Shown: one piece after another, positions 1-12,587 of the stretch
How the letters are laid out: each line of letters opens with the position of its first letter
Position numbering within the stretch: the first letter of the stretch is position 1
Source of the DNA: Phocoena phocoena
Lineage: Eukaryota > Chordata > Mammalia > Artiodactyla > Phocoenidae
DNA length: 64,000 nucleotides
Direction: 5' to 3'
NCBI RefSeq assembly: GCF_963924675.1
Contig: NC_089224.1
Location: 61,799,464 to 61,863,463 of the forward strand
Made by a program: the position numbers and the translations under genes
The notes under the pieces: model-generated
Told to the model about the DNA's origin: nothing
Database searches by the model: none
Seen by the model: only the letters and a program-made list of their open reading frames with translations

Positions 1-97
1 CGTGGCCTGTGGGATCTTAGTTCCCCGACCAGGGATCGAAACCAGGCCCAACAGTGAAAGCACAGAGTCCTAACCACTGGACCGCCAGGGAATTCCC
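1..97 (-). mobile_element. CHR-type tRNA-derived SINE, partial
   Basis: Read on the minus strand this begins GGGAATTCCCTGGCGGTCCA, the head of the cetartiodactyl tRNA-derived SINE family. It continues through a B-box-like stretch into the 'ggggaactaagatcccac' section. The copy is cut by the left window edge, so its tail is not visible. It lies in the intron upstream of the exon at 1050. Confidence 0.85.
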
Positions 98-1049
98 AGT
101 GAAAAGATTTTTGAGGCAGAAATATATCCCTAGCTGTTTAAAAATTAGCGCTTATGAAGAGATATTCTCTCCATTCCTCTGAGGAGAATCTTACACAGTA
201 GTAAAGCTGTGTGAGAGCATTTTCTCTCTGTGCTGTGCTTTTGAATTTTAACAGTGCATGCTGGAAAAAATTAAATAGTATTCCACTGTAATGATGTTTT
301 AGTTAATATAAAATGTATTAAAATTTGGAAGTAACAGTGACTATTTATACACCTAATTTCCAGAAATGAATACTAGCTGTTAACAGAGAGTATCAGTGTT
401 GCTAGGAATGGAAGTTCACTGTGCATTTTTAATCTGATACTACTGCCTCAGTCTTCATTTTGTAATAAAAGTTAAGGGTCTAATTAATATTGTGATCTAC
501 AACATTCATGTGCACAGAAAGTCTGTAAGCAGCCCCTGCTTATGCATGCTATAGTTATTTTGTGACTCAACATAGGTCTCACCTACATTAACATCAGCAC
601 AGATAAAATTTATATCAGATGTAGATTTTCAGAGGAAAAACAAATTTTTTTCTTTCTTTCTTCCTTTTGTTTTTTTCATAGTTAGCATTTTTCAGCGCAA
701 TACGTTCCCCAAAGCCAGCGTAGTGAACCCAAGTGACTACTTTATAATGACACAAATTATGCCACTAGTTAATGTAAAAACTTCAGGGAACTCCAGAGGT
801 CTTCTTAAAAGACCTATTAAAGATATCAGTCGCAAACCCAAGAATAAATTACCTTTGCTGTGTTTAAAAGAATAGGGCGCTGACACAGGTAAAATCTGTT
901 GAAAGGAAAACCCACAAGCTTTGTCCCCCAAGAAGGGCTAAGGAGTTGCTTTCTCAAGGTACTATATTAAAGTGTTCCTAAAGCATTTGTTGATTGCTCT
1001 TCCCCAGTTTGTCTTCTGGTAATAGTCTTGGTATTATTTGTTTGTGCAG
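98..1049 (+). other. Intron 3' part, upstream of terminal exon
   Basis: This non-coding AT-rich stretch ends in a pyrimidine-leaning tract and AG at 1048-1049, directly before an open frame. No exon, RNA gene or further repeat was recognised in it. Runs of T at 640-675 are low-complexity sequence. Confidence 0.6.
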
Positions 1050-1288
1050 ATGAAGGCAGTGAAGTGGAGAGTGAAATGGATGAGGAATTAGATGACTCTT
1101 CAGAACCTCAAGCCAAAAGAGAGAAAACCGAGCTGAACCAGGCATTTCCGGCAGGCTGTATGCAGCCTGTTCTCGAGAGTGGCATGCAGCCAAGCCTCCT
1201 GAATCCAATTCACAGCGAGCACATCGTCACGAGTACTCAGACTATCAGACAGTGCAGCGCTACAGGAAATACCTACACTGCAGTCTAA
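1050..1288 (+). CDS. Terminal coding exon of an unidentified gene
   Basis: The acceptor AG at 1048-1049 is followed by two bases of a split codon, then 78 codons from 1052 and a TAA at 1286-1288. The encoded C-terminus starts with a strongly acidic patch (about residues 1-18, rich in Glu, Asp and Ser). A short basic KREK cluster follows at about residues 22-25, then a neutral tail with two similar short MQP segments. It ends in -TYTAV. The last four residues fit a class I PDZ-ligand pattern (T-x-V), but this may be chance. There is no membrane segment and no recognisable enzymatic motif in this exon. The composition (acidic patch, Lys/Arg cluster, Ser/Thr/Gln-rich tail) would suit a nuclear or regulatory protein, which is inference only. 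Flanking sequence is AT-rich while this exon is balanced and free of repeats, which supports real coding. An open frame from an ATG at 1028 lies across the intron end and is probably not used. I could not name the gene. Confidence 0.85.
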
Positions 1289-1958
1289 AGAATATTAATA
1301 CGTATTTTTCCAGCTAACATTAACCCTGTTGATATTGGGCTTAAGTTGAAATTTTAATAAGCCTGAAGGTCAACGGTTGTCAAATTCTCTGTGCTGAACA
1401 TTACCTTTTTGGAGTTGTGAAATGGAATGGGTGTATGTATTTTGCCAGGTCTTTTTTTTTTTTTTTTTTTAATGTAAACAAATTATTTGCTTCTTAATAA
1501 TGAGTTTTTTTTCCCTTAGTTTTGGGTGTCAAGAAGGATTTTTACAACACTTAACGTCAATGTTTTTGTTTTCTTATAATTAAAAAATGATTTACATTTT
1601 TTGTAGCTTAAAATATTTTATTGTTGATTGTTAGTCTTGGTGTATGATTTCATGTGTAAGTTTTTAATTAGATGCACTTCTGTGAAATATCAAAAGAAAT
1701 GATTTTCTTTGATTTACACTGGAGGCATGCCCATTTGGCAGCAGATGCATCAAATTTGCTTTTGAAAGGTGCTTTTCATTGGACAGAACCACAAGACACT
1801 ATTTTCATAACATTTTGGAGTATGGAGAGAGAATACAGAGCATTTTTATTATAGTGCTAGAGGGTTGGGAAGGTCATCTATTTTTCTCTGAAGAAAAGTT
1901 GAGCTGTGCATTTATCAGTTCAGAGTAAATGACAGAATTGCAAGAGATTATGCTAATA

Positions 1959-1979
1959 TGTACATAATTTGTGTACATA
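1959..1979 (+). promoter_or_regulatory. Paired Pumilio-type recognition elements
   Basis: Two copies of TGTACATA, matching the UGUANAUA Pumilio consensus, start at 1959 and 1972, 13 bases apart. They lie on the sense strand of the probable 3' UTR about 670 bases after the stop. Pumilio proteins bind such sites to repress or destabilise mRNAs. Function here is inferred from motif and position only. Confidence 0.4.
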
Positions 1980-4205
1980 ATTATTAAACCATGTTAATGC
2001 AAGCTTCCGTTAAACATTGAATTTTAACTGTTATTTGCATACCAATTCCTCTGTTTAAAGACTACTGATTCTGTATTTGGGACCACTGCACAGATGCATT
2101 CTGCTGTTGAGTGGGGCTGTTATAGTTAGATACTGAAGCTGAAAAAAATGACTTGACTTTTTTTTTTTTTAAGTGTACATGCTACTTATGCTGAGCTGGA
2201 CATACAGGAAACCATTCCATTTGAATGACTTTCTTTTATTCCAGGTCTTTTTCCTAATAGTAGTTCAATATGCTGCTATTATAAAAGAAAATTTATGGAA
2301 TGCAAGGAATGTAGCAACCTGCATATCGTTATTTCCTTCAAAAATATTTCCTGGTTTCTAAAGTATGTGGATTTAAATTTTAAACAGAACCTGAAGGCAG
2401 TGTAACTGGCACACCGCACTGTTGCTTATCCCCGATTCTGTAGGATTTGGATAGGTGGCTGGATGGACCAGTGCCGTTGAAGAATGTACATCAGGGATCA
2501 TCGTACCTCGGCTATTACATGGTGCCTTAAAACAGAACTGAAGCTAAGGTTTAGTAAGGCTTATTTTGTTCATGTGAATTCCTCTTCAATCCATTTGACA
2601 AGGTGTGCCTGTCATTTTCAGATTCCCGAAGTAAGGACAGGTAACATGTTCTTCAAAGGAAATTTAGGGCAAACAAAGCAAAATGAAAAGACAAAAATCA
2701 CTTCCCCTCTTTGAGTGACCGTGAATTTATTTTTGTTCCTAGAGCTGAATATTACTTGATTACAAATCACATTGCTTAAGGATTAAGGATCAGATTGCTA
2801 TTGTGAAATAGCAGGCTAGTTTTAATTACCAACTTTGTTACAGAAAATCATATATATTTTAGACCATTGTTATCTAGTTATAACTTAAGAAAATTAACAC
2901 AATAAGCAGGTACTTATTGAAGTGCATCTTTTCAGTCTAAATGTTTCTCTGTGTGTCTCAGTGTCTGTGTGCCCACATGCACGCGCGAGTGTCCGTGGGC
3001 AGGAGTCAGCTACCAAGTCAGAAGGTGAGATCCCAGAGAGGATAACACCCATCCCTACTTTAATTTACGTGAAAAACAAGGTTCTTTTAAGCTCTCAAAT
3101 TATTAACCAACAACAACAAAAACAGGCACATCCATTTATTTAAACAGTTCTAAAAAAGCTAATTAGCAAAAATAAATAATACACGAATACATAGAGCCAA
3201 AAAAAGGGAAAGCACAAAATGATTTACAGATTGTTAATGAGGCCTCTATTACACTCAAGACGTTTATCTTTCCAGTTTTATTAGGGTGGGGAGGGCAGGG
3301 GCGGGGGGTGGAAAGGAGAGGGTGAGCCAGTCTGTACAGTTGAAAATACCAAATGGCTTATTGGGTAACATGCAGTACATTTCAACTGTTGTTACTTGAT
3401 TGCCTTAGACTACTCAAATAACTAAGATCAACAAAGCTTCTTAAGTAAACTTTAAATCATTCAGATATAATTTTTAAAATCGATTCAAATTTTGTATCAT
3501 ACAACTCACTCACATGTTTGAAAGTCTTCGCTAGCATCCTAGCATCGCCTTCATTTAAATGTCATTTAAATGATCATTCCCCTTTTTCCTCCCCTAAAGG
3601 CAATGAATTTGCACTATCACACACACAACCGCAAACAAACACCTTAAAGCTGCAAAGACTGTGTATCTACTTCATCGTGCATTAGGAAAGGTTTACAGGT
3701 AAAATTAAAATCTAAAAAGGAAAAAAAATTCTTCATTTTGATGCTCCTTTCTGAATTTTTTCACTTCCCCATTCACAACCCCCAGAACTTTATTATATCT
3801 GTGTTGGACCAAATGTATTTACTGGTTTCATCTTGTTTATTGAATGATTTTAAATGTATTTATTATCATTGTTTAATTTAATGTTGGATATATTTGTCTC
3901 ATTAGAGGAATCTGATAATGGCAAATTTAGATTGATGAAAGTTAGGGATTGGGCACCCTACAGGATTCAACATTTCTTCCAATTGTTCATGGTTTGTTCT
4001 AAATTAGGACAGATTAGAGGAATTAAATATTATTAACTTGTCTCACTAAAAATATTCTAGTGTCTTTCATGAGCACAGTTAGGAACATTGATTCTTTGTG
4101 ACTAGGGTAGGTAGTTCTGATCAATAGACAAAATAACATCTATGATCTCTGCTATTTCCAGTTATCTGTAGTCCACAGTAAGACGCACACACACACATAT
4201 ATATA

Positions 4206-4238
4206 CAAGATCTCACACACACACACACACACACACAT
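4206..4238. repeat. CA dinucleotide microsatellite
   Basis: A near-perfect CA run lies here, preceded at about 4180-4205 by a mixed CA/TA stretch. It falls within the probable 3' UTR. Confidence 0.9.
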
Positions 4239-7200
4239 CTTAAGCAATTTCAAAATTAAATTGTGAAGTATATTAGAAAATAAAAACATCATAATTTATA
4301 CAATTGAGCAAATTGGAGCAAACATGTATTGAACATTTTATTTTCATTTTTTCTGTTTACTGAAACTGACTTTTCTAAATAATATTATGACACTAACATT
4401 CTCAGAGTAGATTTATTGACAAGTGGCAAGTACACATTTTAAGGACTTAATATTTCTTGACACTGTAATTAAACACTAGTCATGAAAAATATCTATGTAG
4501 ACCTAGTGCTATGCTCTCAGTGAGGAGAAATGTGAGGAAGGCATGTTGGCTACTTTTAAGTTTCAAGAAAGATATTTCTGTGTAATAGGATTGAGTATCA
4601 TGGGTATAGTTTGATCTTCACATACACTTTGAGAATCATACCCAAAAGATTGGCATTCACAAAGCCAGTGAACAATGGGGTGAAATGGCTGAACCATCTC
4701 CTTGGAACACAGGGCCCAACTTGAAATTTTTTCTTTGGATATCAAGTGGCTGGTCACTTTTTCAGGATTCTCATCCAAACTACGCTTGGACTGACTGTAT
4801 AAGTCTTACTGCCTTTACAGAAATCTGCTTTCCTTTCTGTGCTTTTTCTCGTACTGTATAGCACGGTTCACGCACCTCTCTCTAGATGGTGTACTTGAAA
4901 AACAAAAGCAAATTTTAGAAAATGATTTTTAACACTGCGTACCTAAAATTAGTAGTGTGCAACGTTGACTGCCTTTGATTTGTAGTAGGCGAGTGAAAAG
5001 GAACACGTTCTTGTAGCATGCTGTTAAAGCCACTCAGGACTGAATACGGTTTCATCACCGTAATCATCGACCTTTTTACAGGAACGCACTCTCTAGAAGT
5101 GCTAAACGTGATGCATTTTCAAATTTGAAAAATTCTTCAGATGATACATTTGAAACATCTAAAATAATGCTGTGCTTGAAATATTAGTGTAAAAGAAAAA
5201 AATGTGGGTCACTGTGATGTTGGTCCTCCCTGTGTGGACACAAGTAGAAAGTAAAAAACTGGCAGGTCACCTTTGTGTGCAATTTGAGGCAGTGGTTATA
5301 TACAACAAATTGACCTTTGTTATAACCTCCCCTCCCCCAAATTCTTGGTGAGAAAAGAGCAATCATCAAAAAATTGAAGTTAGAACTTGTGATTTGTATG
5401 AATCACACCAGAACATGGGGGAGAGGGGTTGACATGCAGTGCTATTTAAAATTAGGCTTGTCACTAGATCAGATCAACCTCCATGTGTATGGTTAGAACA
5501 AATCAATTAATGGAATCCTAGTATTTCTGCAACTTCGGTGATTTTTTTAAAACTGGAATAGAAGCATTAATTCAGTGCTTAGTTCTAGTATTAGAAAACC
5601 CCTTTGATGTAATGCCTTGTATTAACCCTTTGAGCATTGTAAGATATACGATGGGGGACAAAAGCCTTTCAGATCATTTATTTAGACTTAGACCGGTAAA
5701 ATATACTCTATATCCAAATGTCTAATTATGCTGTTTTTTAAAGGGGGGGGTAGGAAGAGAAAGTGTTTCCACGCTGAACACTTGCATTTTATATACAACT
5801 CTTAATTTTCTTCAAGAGGGCTTGATATATTTATTCCCAAATATTCACTGCCATCTAAGTAAGTGTACTGTTTACAGAAAAAAAATCAACTTTTCTAGCA
5901 TCACATCATGACTCTAGAAAAGGAGGACAAACACATGGGCCTGTAGACCTATGTTGTAACTGATCTCTGCACATTGAAAGTACCTAGATTGCCTTTAAAA
6001 GGTATGATAAAGAAAGGGTTACATTTCTTTCTTTTTTTTTTTTTTTTCTCCCCAAACAGAACAAAAGATCTCGTTTATTTAGCTTTAGAAAGTACAATTG
6101 TAAGTGAAGCCTTAGGAAGAAACGAGTTCAAGTGGATAAAGAAAAACTGAACTATGGGGCAGGTAAGCTATTTGGAGTTAGATCTCTCATAAAATATTGT
6201 TTGGGAATTTCATATAGGGCATAATTTTATCTATGCTCCAAAACTTTAATACTTTGTCAAAAAATTATATATAGATAGAATGGAGAGCAAAGCACTTGAT
6301 TTTAAGCTCATCTGTCAGGAGATGCTATGACTACTGCTTCTGATATCTGTAAATGCCAGTCTGCTTACACAATTGCTGACTTTGCTCAAGGGCCTCTCTG
6401 CGTGCACTGGGCCCCCTTTGTCCCCTGTGAGAGGGAACATGAGAGCAGTGTCGTCTGCAGATGTGCTTGCGCTGCCCTAGCCGGGCGCTCATAAAGAGTG
6501 TAACCTATTCCGATGTCTGGTGAAAGGACATCCATAGCATAGTGCAAGTTTGCCGTAAACATTGCTTTTTTAGGCAGTTTAGGAAGTCAAACCATGCAAA
6601 TTACTCATGTGTTAACATGCAATACTCAAAGGGTTTTAATTTAACTCTCTTCTTTTGAATTCTTCATGATGATTTACTGTAAATGCTTCTCAGTTTGCAT
6701 GCCTTGATCATTGCTGCTAGTGATTTTATGTGCCAGTAGACCTGAGTTTAGTTTACCAATTTTACTTAAATAGTAAAAGCCACTTACAAAGTGACTGCCT
6801 AGGATTTTTTTTTCCTTTGGTTTGAAGTAATTGGTAATATGTCCTATTTTCAAAAATGTATTTTGTCTCTTATTTGGTTCTGGTATTTGATCCTTCCCTC
6901 CCCCCACCCCACCACCACCTCTTTCCTTTGTTTTTTTAAATAAATTATGATGTTGGGATTGGAAGCCCTGAGTAATGAAATCTTTGGTAAGAATTGTTTA
7001 GCTCAATAATGAAGACAACAAATCTTTATTAGAGGAATTATGATTCTGGGGAGGAAAGAAAAAGTGAAAACTCCCATTGACAGTTGATTACCAAGTAAAT
7101 TTTTCCTTCAATGAATTAATACTTTTGAACAAATAATTGCCTTGTTTTAACCTGCTAAACATGATTTTAAATGACCCAATAAAGGAGGTATTGAATTTTA

Positions 7201-7681
7201 TTCGTTTAAAAAGCATCTTTTGTACCAAAGCAAATTTTTTTCTGTACTCATCTCCATCATCAATTGGGACCTATGGTGGTGACCAGTGCATTGGTTACAG
7301 AAACTATAAGTGAGTGCCTTGAGAAAACTTGGAAATTTGTGCCTGGGGTGTTAAACTTTTAATTAGGTTAATTGTAGTGCTTACCAATCAGTAATTCTAC
7401 TATCACTCAGGGCTTTCGTACCTTCTAGGTAAAACTTCTTTCATTGTGTTTTTTTAAAATACTGTATTTTTTTTTAAGTGCCATCATTTAAATTTCACTT
7501 AGTAAGTGGCAGATTACATTATTCAGTCCCACAAGCACAGAAACATAGTAACACTAGGAGATATTTGAACATTTATTTTACAATCGACTGAATATATTAT
7601 GTAAATGAGGTAAGCAACTTTTGTAGAGATTGTATGTGTGAGATAATGTAATGTTCTTTTCCAGTTTTTGGACTACAGTTG

Positions 7682-7687
7682 AATAAA
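7682..7687 (+). terminator. Candidate distal poly(A) signal
   Basis: AATAAA lies within an AT-rich context and is followed by T- and GT-rich sequence (about 7715-7770). It is one of three plausible hexamers for the gene ending at 1288; the alternatives are at 7178 and 8059. Confidence 0.35.
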
Positions 7688-8509
7688 CTTTTTAATTATT
7701 TAAAAACATCTTTACCGAATAACATGTGATGGTTTTTTGTATAATGTATTTGGTTTTGTAAATACGTATTTCCTGATGTGATTTTTGTGAGAAATGCTAA
7801 ATCTTTTAGTATATCATGTCCTCTCAAAATTGGCAGGAGCTAAATAATAGTTTGTGGGCAATTTGTATTGTGTACTGTACAATAACTGGGGAACTTTTAT
7901 AATTATAAAAATATATATTAACTTTTAGTGTGTTGTTTAAACAAATGACTGGAACATACTAAAGATATTAGTAGGATTTTTCTGAATATTTCAGACTTGA
8001 ACTCAGGCTAGCTTTCTTGTGTTTTTCAAAACAAAATGGTGTCTTGTCTTTTAAAATCAATAAATTTGTTTCCTTGTTACAAATACATTCGAAATGGCTT
8101 GATTCCCACCCACCCCACCCCACCCCACAAATCATTGCCAGGATGCTTATATTACACTGTCTCATCTAGAGGGTAGTCTCTGTGTCGTTCACTAGCTTAG
8201 AAACAAAACTAAGTTGTTTTCCTTTTTTGTGTCAAATGAAATTGGCAATATTTATACATGAACAGCACAAAAAGAGAAAACAAAATTATAAGCCCAGCAG
8301 GGTACAAATCTTACCCTCCAAGAAAATTAGTGATTGAGTGCTGTTTAATTTCAAAAGCTGTCAACATTCCCATTGTAAATTCCAGATTTTTGGATGTTCA
8401 TAATGTGTTTGTTTTGTGTCACTTCACATTGATATTTGGCACCCAAGTTCCTTGCTTAGATTGAAATAGCTTATTAAAATTCATTTTAATATACGTAAGA
8501 AGATATCCT

Positions 8510-8690
8510 GCCCCAATTTTTTTTCTTCTTTGAATTATATATTTACATACCGGAAAATTCATCCGTTTTAGTGTACATTTCTGTGAGTTTTGACAAACAC
8601 ATACATTCACGTAAACAGCACCACAATCAAGTTTGAAACATTTTTTACCTTGTAGGCCTTTTTTTTTTTTTTTAATCATAATATACATAG
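8510..8690 (-). mobile_element. Old L1 (L1M) 3' fragment
   Basis: The stretch resembles the antisense of old mammalian L1 3' regions, with the recognisable 'ttttgacaaacacatacattcacgtaaac' style track reading as interspersed-repeat sequence. It is diverged, so the boundaries are approximate. The rest of 7711-9360 holds no other feature I recognise. Confidence 0.35.
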
Positions 8691-9359
8691 GGTCTCCTCC
8701 TAGAATATGGAATAGCCAGTTCATTTGGGTTTCTTTAAAGGATAGAAATGAAAGGCAGAAAATATTATTTTGGGAATCTCCAGCATGGTGCTTTCATATC
8801 ATAATACAAAGTTACTTCTAAAACAAACATTGACATGTTAGCCCACAGAGACACCAAAATCATTCTAACTTATATGGACATTTAATTCAGTAACATAGAA
8901 ATGTACCAAATAATGTTATTTACTAAATAAATGAAAGGAAGAGACAAAATTATAGCCAGTATAAGATACAATACTATGCTAGAAAGAAAATGAATCTGGC
9001 CAATTTAGGCATTTTTATGTTGCAGCCATCACACATGGGAGATATTTAAGACTTTGTACAAAGAAATAGAGTTCACAGTTTCTAACCTTATTTTTGTACT
9101 TGGTTTCCCTTGGAAATCTGAGGTCTTTCAAATATATCCTGTAATTAGTACCTTTACTTATTGATTACAATATTCTTTCCCCCATAGGTTCTTAATATTA
9201 TTTCCTTTTCTTTTGGAATCTGGATATTTCAAGACTTGAACTCAACCCGAGAAATGTCACTGGTTTTCATTAGCTGATTCAAGTCAGTCCACCAGATTTT
9301 TTCTTCAGCGTGGTCTAAAAGTAACGCATGTTGAAATTTGTCATTTGGCTGACACGCAG

Positions 9360-9545
9360 ACTTTTTGTGTGTGGAACACCATAATAAGTAGAGTGGCTGC
9401 CATTTTGCTGAGGATAATGTACTTTGAAACTGGGGGAAGGGAGCAGGAGAGCACTCTGGTCTGATTCTGGTCTGCTTCTCTCGGAAGCAACAACTGGACC
9501 AGGAGGCAGGGTCTGCTTACCCTTACAGGGGCTGGGTGGCAAGCA
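9360..9545. repeat. Dispersed LTR-like repeat, copy A
   Basis: The segment from 9371 to about 9465 is about 80% alike by eye to 31585-31670. It includes the shared blocks TTGCTGAGGATAAT and GGGGAAGGGAG. The minus-strand frames of both copies share a short peptide of the pattern YIILS-x-MAATLL. This shows a common dispersed ancestor. I suspect a solo LTR but could not assign a family. Confidence 0.55.
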
Positions 9546-9859
9546 GAGGATTTAGGCTGAGGGACCTTAGACATAGTAGCTTCCTGGTTTTGCATCAGCT
9601 TATTGATAGCTCTGAGATTGGGAAGTATCCCATGCATTACTGGCTACATGGGAATTTGTGTCTGAGTTGTCTGCGCAAAAATATATTAGTAATTAAAGTA
9701 AATGTAAGTGCACTATATAACGCAAAAAGTAAAAGATTGTCAGAAGGAATTTTAAAAGGTGACACCTCTCTGTGTGTCTGGATAAAAGCACTCAAGAAGA
9801 GCTGAAAGCAAAAAGATAGGGAAAGAAAGAAAATAGAAAAACTAATTATGAAATACATA

Positions 9860-11200
9860 GTGATAAATCTGATGAAAGGTGTGTAAGACCTGTACACTGA
9901 AAAACTATAAAACATTTCTAAGGAAATCAAAGACTTAAATAAATGGAGAGATCTACTGTGTTCATAAGGCAAAAGACTCGATATTGTTAAGATATTTTTT
10001 CTCCCCAATTTGGTCTATAGAGTCAACACAGTCTTCATCAGAACCCCATCAAGCTTTTAATAGAAAATGGCAAACTGACTTTACAATTCATATGGAAATA
10101 CAATGGATCTAGGATAGCTAAAAAACTTTGAAAAAGAAGAACTAAGTTGGAGAACTACCAGTACCTGAATTCAAGGCTCTTATAAACTACAGTAATCAAG
10201 ACAGTGTGGTATTGGCATCAAGACAGATCGACGGAATCTATCAAATGGATCGATGGAACAGAATAAAGAATGCAGAAATGGACCCACACATTTACAGACC
10301 ACTGATTTTTGACAAATGAGCAAAGGCAATTCAGCAGAAAGTGTATGATCTTTCAAAAAATAGTGCTAGAGTGATTAAATATATGCTAAAAAAAATGAAC
10401 TTTGATCATTACCTTACACCATATATAAAAATTAAACATAAACCCATATATAAAACCTAAAACTATAAAACGTTTAGAAAAAAAATAGGAAAAACCTTTG
10501 AGATCTTGGATCAGACAGAGTTTTCTTAGATGTGACTCCAAGCATGATATATTAAAAAACAAATTGCTAATTTGGACTTTATCAAAAATTTTCTGCTCCT
10601 CAATAGACACTGCTAGGAGAAGGAAAAGACAAGTCATGTATTGGGAGGTGATTTTCCTTGGGTCTTTCATTTTTTTTTTTTTTTTTTTGCATATGTTTTG
10701 AGCAAATGCATTAACCACTTTTGTTCTGGACTATTTTTTCAAAGCTATATGTAACAGAAACCTTTGGAAGATAGAGATAAAGGCTCCCACTGGGGCAAAG
10801 GGCATGCTTGTTTCCTGACCAGGGCAAAGGTTGGGTAGCTTTGCCATCAGCCCTCTTTAAATGATCGGGGATTTAAACTTGGGGTTTCTCAGCCGTGACA
10901 CAAATCCACCCTGTGTGCAGAACCTACCTGGGCCTTTCCATGTCCCTCAAGGGTCTTGGAGCGTTTGGGGGAGCAAATGAAACAGATGTGAATATGCAGT
11001 TCCAAAGTCCTTTTTCTCTAACCCAGGAGCTTCGTGTGTCCTGCCAGTGTCTTTAACACCCTGGTAGGATCACTTGTTAGTTTGTCAGCAGGCTAAAATA
11101 AGTTTCTGACACCACCAGCTGGGAGAAAACATTTATAAAACATATAGCTGATAAAGGACTTGTAACCAAAATCTATAAAAAACTCTCAGAACCCAAGGTG
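9860..11200 (+). mobile_element. Old, decayed L1 ORF2 region, interrupted
   Basis: The plus strand reads as a degraded L1 ORF2 segment. Recognisable parts concern a template 'tacagtaatcaagacagtgtgg' context (about 10190), and 'gacccacacatttacagaccactgatttttgac' (about 10280). Frames are broken by many stops. L1-like sequence stops near 10632 and resumes at about 11116 ('gggagaaaacatttataaaacatat'). About 480 bases between look like an inserted LTR-type segment. Confidence 0.65.
10640..11115. repeat. Probable insertion within the old L1
   Basis: This segment separates two collinear pieces of one L1 and starts near a long T run (about 10670-10688). It is less AT-rich than its flanks and has no open frame of note. 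It may be an LTR or SINE-type insertion. The family is not recognised. Confidence 0.4.
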
Positions 11201-11316
11201 TTGAAAGTTTGTGTATAGCACTAACCACTTTTAACACTAAATAAATATTTGGATGAATATTTCCTTAATGTCCATTTCCCTTTATAATTCCAAACTTCAT
11301 GATTTCAGGGACCTCT

Positions 11317-12587
11317 TGGTCTTTAACTAGATGCCTGCCCCTCAGGTTGCAGTTATGATGGATGATGAGCTAATGGGCCACTTTCACAGGGAGACTGAGC
11401 TCCTGGATCTATTGCCTCTTCCTGTGTCCTGTGGGTGGTGAGTGTGTAAGAACTCTGTTGGTTACAGTCCTGTGGGCCACTAGAGCCAGGCCATGAAGAG
11501 GTGTTCCCTGGTGGCAACCTCAAAAACCAGGGCACCAGACAAGAGTATAAGCTCCTTTCTGGGCGGTGCTGGTGAGCTGGAGGGAGGCATAGGGAAAGCG
11601 CAAAGCCCGGGACCGCTAGCCTCCATTCTCTGAGGCTGGAAGGATGCGCCCCAGGCCAGAGCTCCTGGACCAGCAAAGGGGCTCTTTCTCAAGACTGGGA
11701 GTATGTGTCAGTGAGCTGTCTGTGCAGTGTCCTGGGGGTGGTAGCCCGCCACGACTGTCTCTCCATTGTTCCAGTCCTGTGGGGACCAGGAACACAAGAC
11801 CCCCCCCGCCCCGGCCTGCAGAGCCGCGTGGCTGAGCAGAGTTCCCTGGACGGCGGCCGCCGAACCGGAGGCACCAGACACCTGTGAAAGCTTCCTTCCA
11901 GACGATACTGGCTCTGGAATGCAGCAAAGGGAGAGGAAGAGGGCACCTGCCAGGAAGAAAATAGAAAGACCTACTATAGTTTACAACAACAAAAAAAGAT
12001 GGCGCCAGTGGCTGGAGCCAGGCTCGGGCAAAAGGTGATGGCGCCAAGCTGTCTCCCCGGAAGGATACCGGTGGCTCCCAGGTGAGCGGGCTAAACTACA
12101 CAACGCGTTTAATAGAAGCAAACGAGCTTCCTCCTTCACTTCAAGTCTGCGTGGAGCCTGGGGCGGTGAGTCCGGGCGTTCCAGCCCTTTAAGAGCCCTT
12201 CTCAGTTTTGCTAGAGCCTTTTGGGTCTCCAGGACTGGAGCCCTGTTCGTTTTCAAATGTTCTAGATGTTTGGGGGGCTCGTCTGTAAGGTGAAGGTCTT
12301 AAAAGTGGAGGTGCCCAATGTGGGGTAGGAAGGCTTGGCTCTTCAGGGAGAAATTGGGGGAGGGGTGGGGTGTGGGGGGGGTGAAGTTTGTGGTGAGGTT
12401 GTGTCCCAGTCTCTCCTACCCGCTTTGATGTGTTTTTGTTTCTTGTTTACCCAACGTATAGGAGTTGCTCAGCCAGCCTTTAGGGTTTTTTCAGAGGAAA
12501 TTTGTTCCATCTGTAGCTGTAGATTCCGGGCGTCCATGGGAGGAAGTGAGTTCAGGATCTTACAAGTCACCATCTCCAGTTGAAACC
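11317..12587 (+). mobile_element. GC-rich L1 5'UTR-like insertion with target-site duplication
   Basis: This 1.27 kb block is GC- and CpG-rich in an AT-rich neighbourhood. Its right part (about 12250-12580: 'gtttggggggctcgtctgtaaggtg', 'ttccatctgtagctgtagattc') matches my memory of mammalian L1 5' untranslated sequence. A 12-base direct repeat, TCAGGGACCTCT, lies at 11305-11316 and again at 12588-12599, as expected of a target-site duplication. Several overlapping ORFs of 60-143 codons here are by-products of the GC content and not genes. Confidence 0.5.

Larger units (their letters stand above)
1289..7710 (+). other. Probable long 3' UTR of the terminal-exon gene
   Basis: About 6.4 kb downstream of the stop is AT-rich, almost free of interspersed repeats and carries many ATTTA motifs, as expected of a long regulated mammalian 3' UTR. 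Poly(A) hexamers AATAAA occur at 7178-7183 and 7682-7687, with another at 8059-8064. Which one is used cannot be decided from sequence. Small ORFs inside are short and have no family features. A CA microsatellite lies at about 4206-4238. Confidence 0.5.

Noticed and set aside
1028..1049. ATG at 1028 as a start codon for the frame to 1288
   Set aside because: The bases 1028-1049 form the end of an intron with an acceptor AG. The frame upstream is short and hydrophobic and is best explained as intronic read-through.
11644..12047. Cluster of ORFs of 60-143 codons on both strands
   Set aside because: They overlap in a GC-rich L1-5'UTR-like block, where stops are rare. There are no splice sites, domains or consistent frame.
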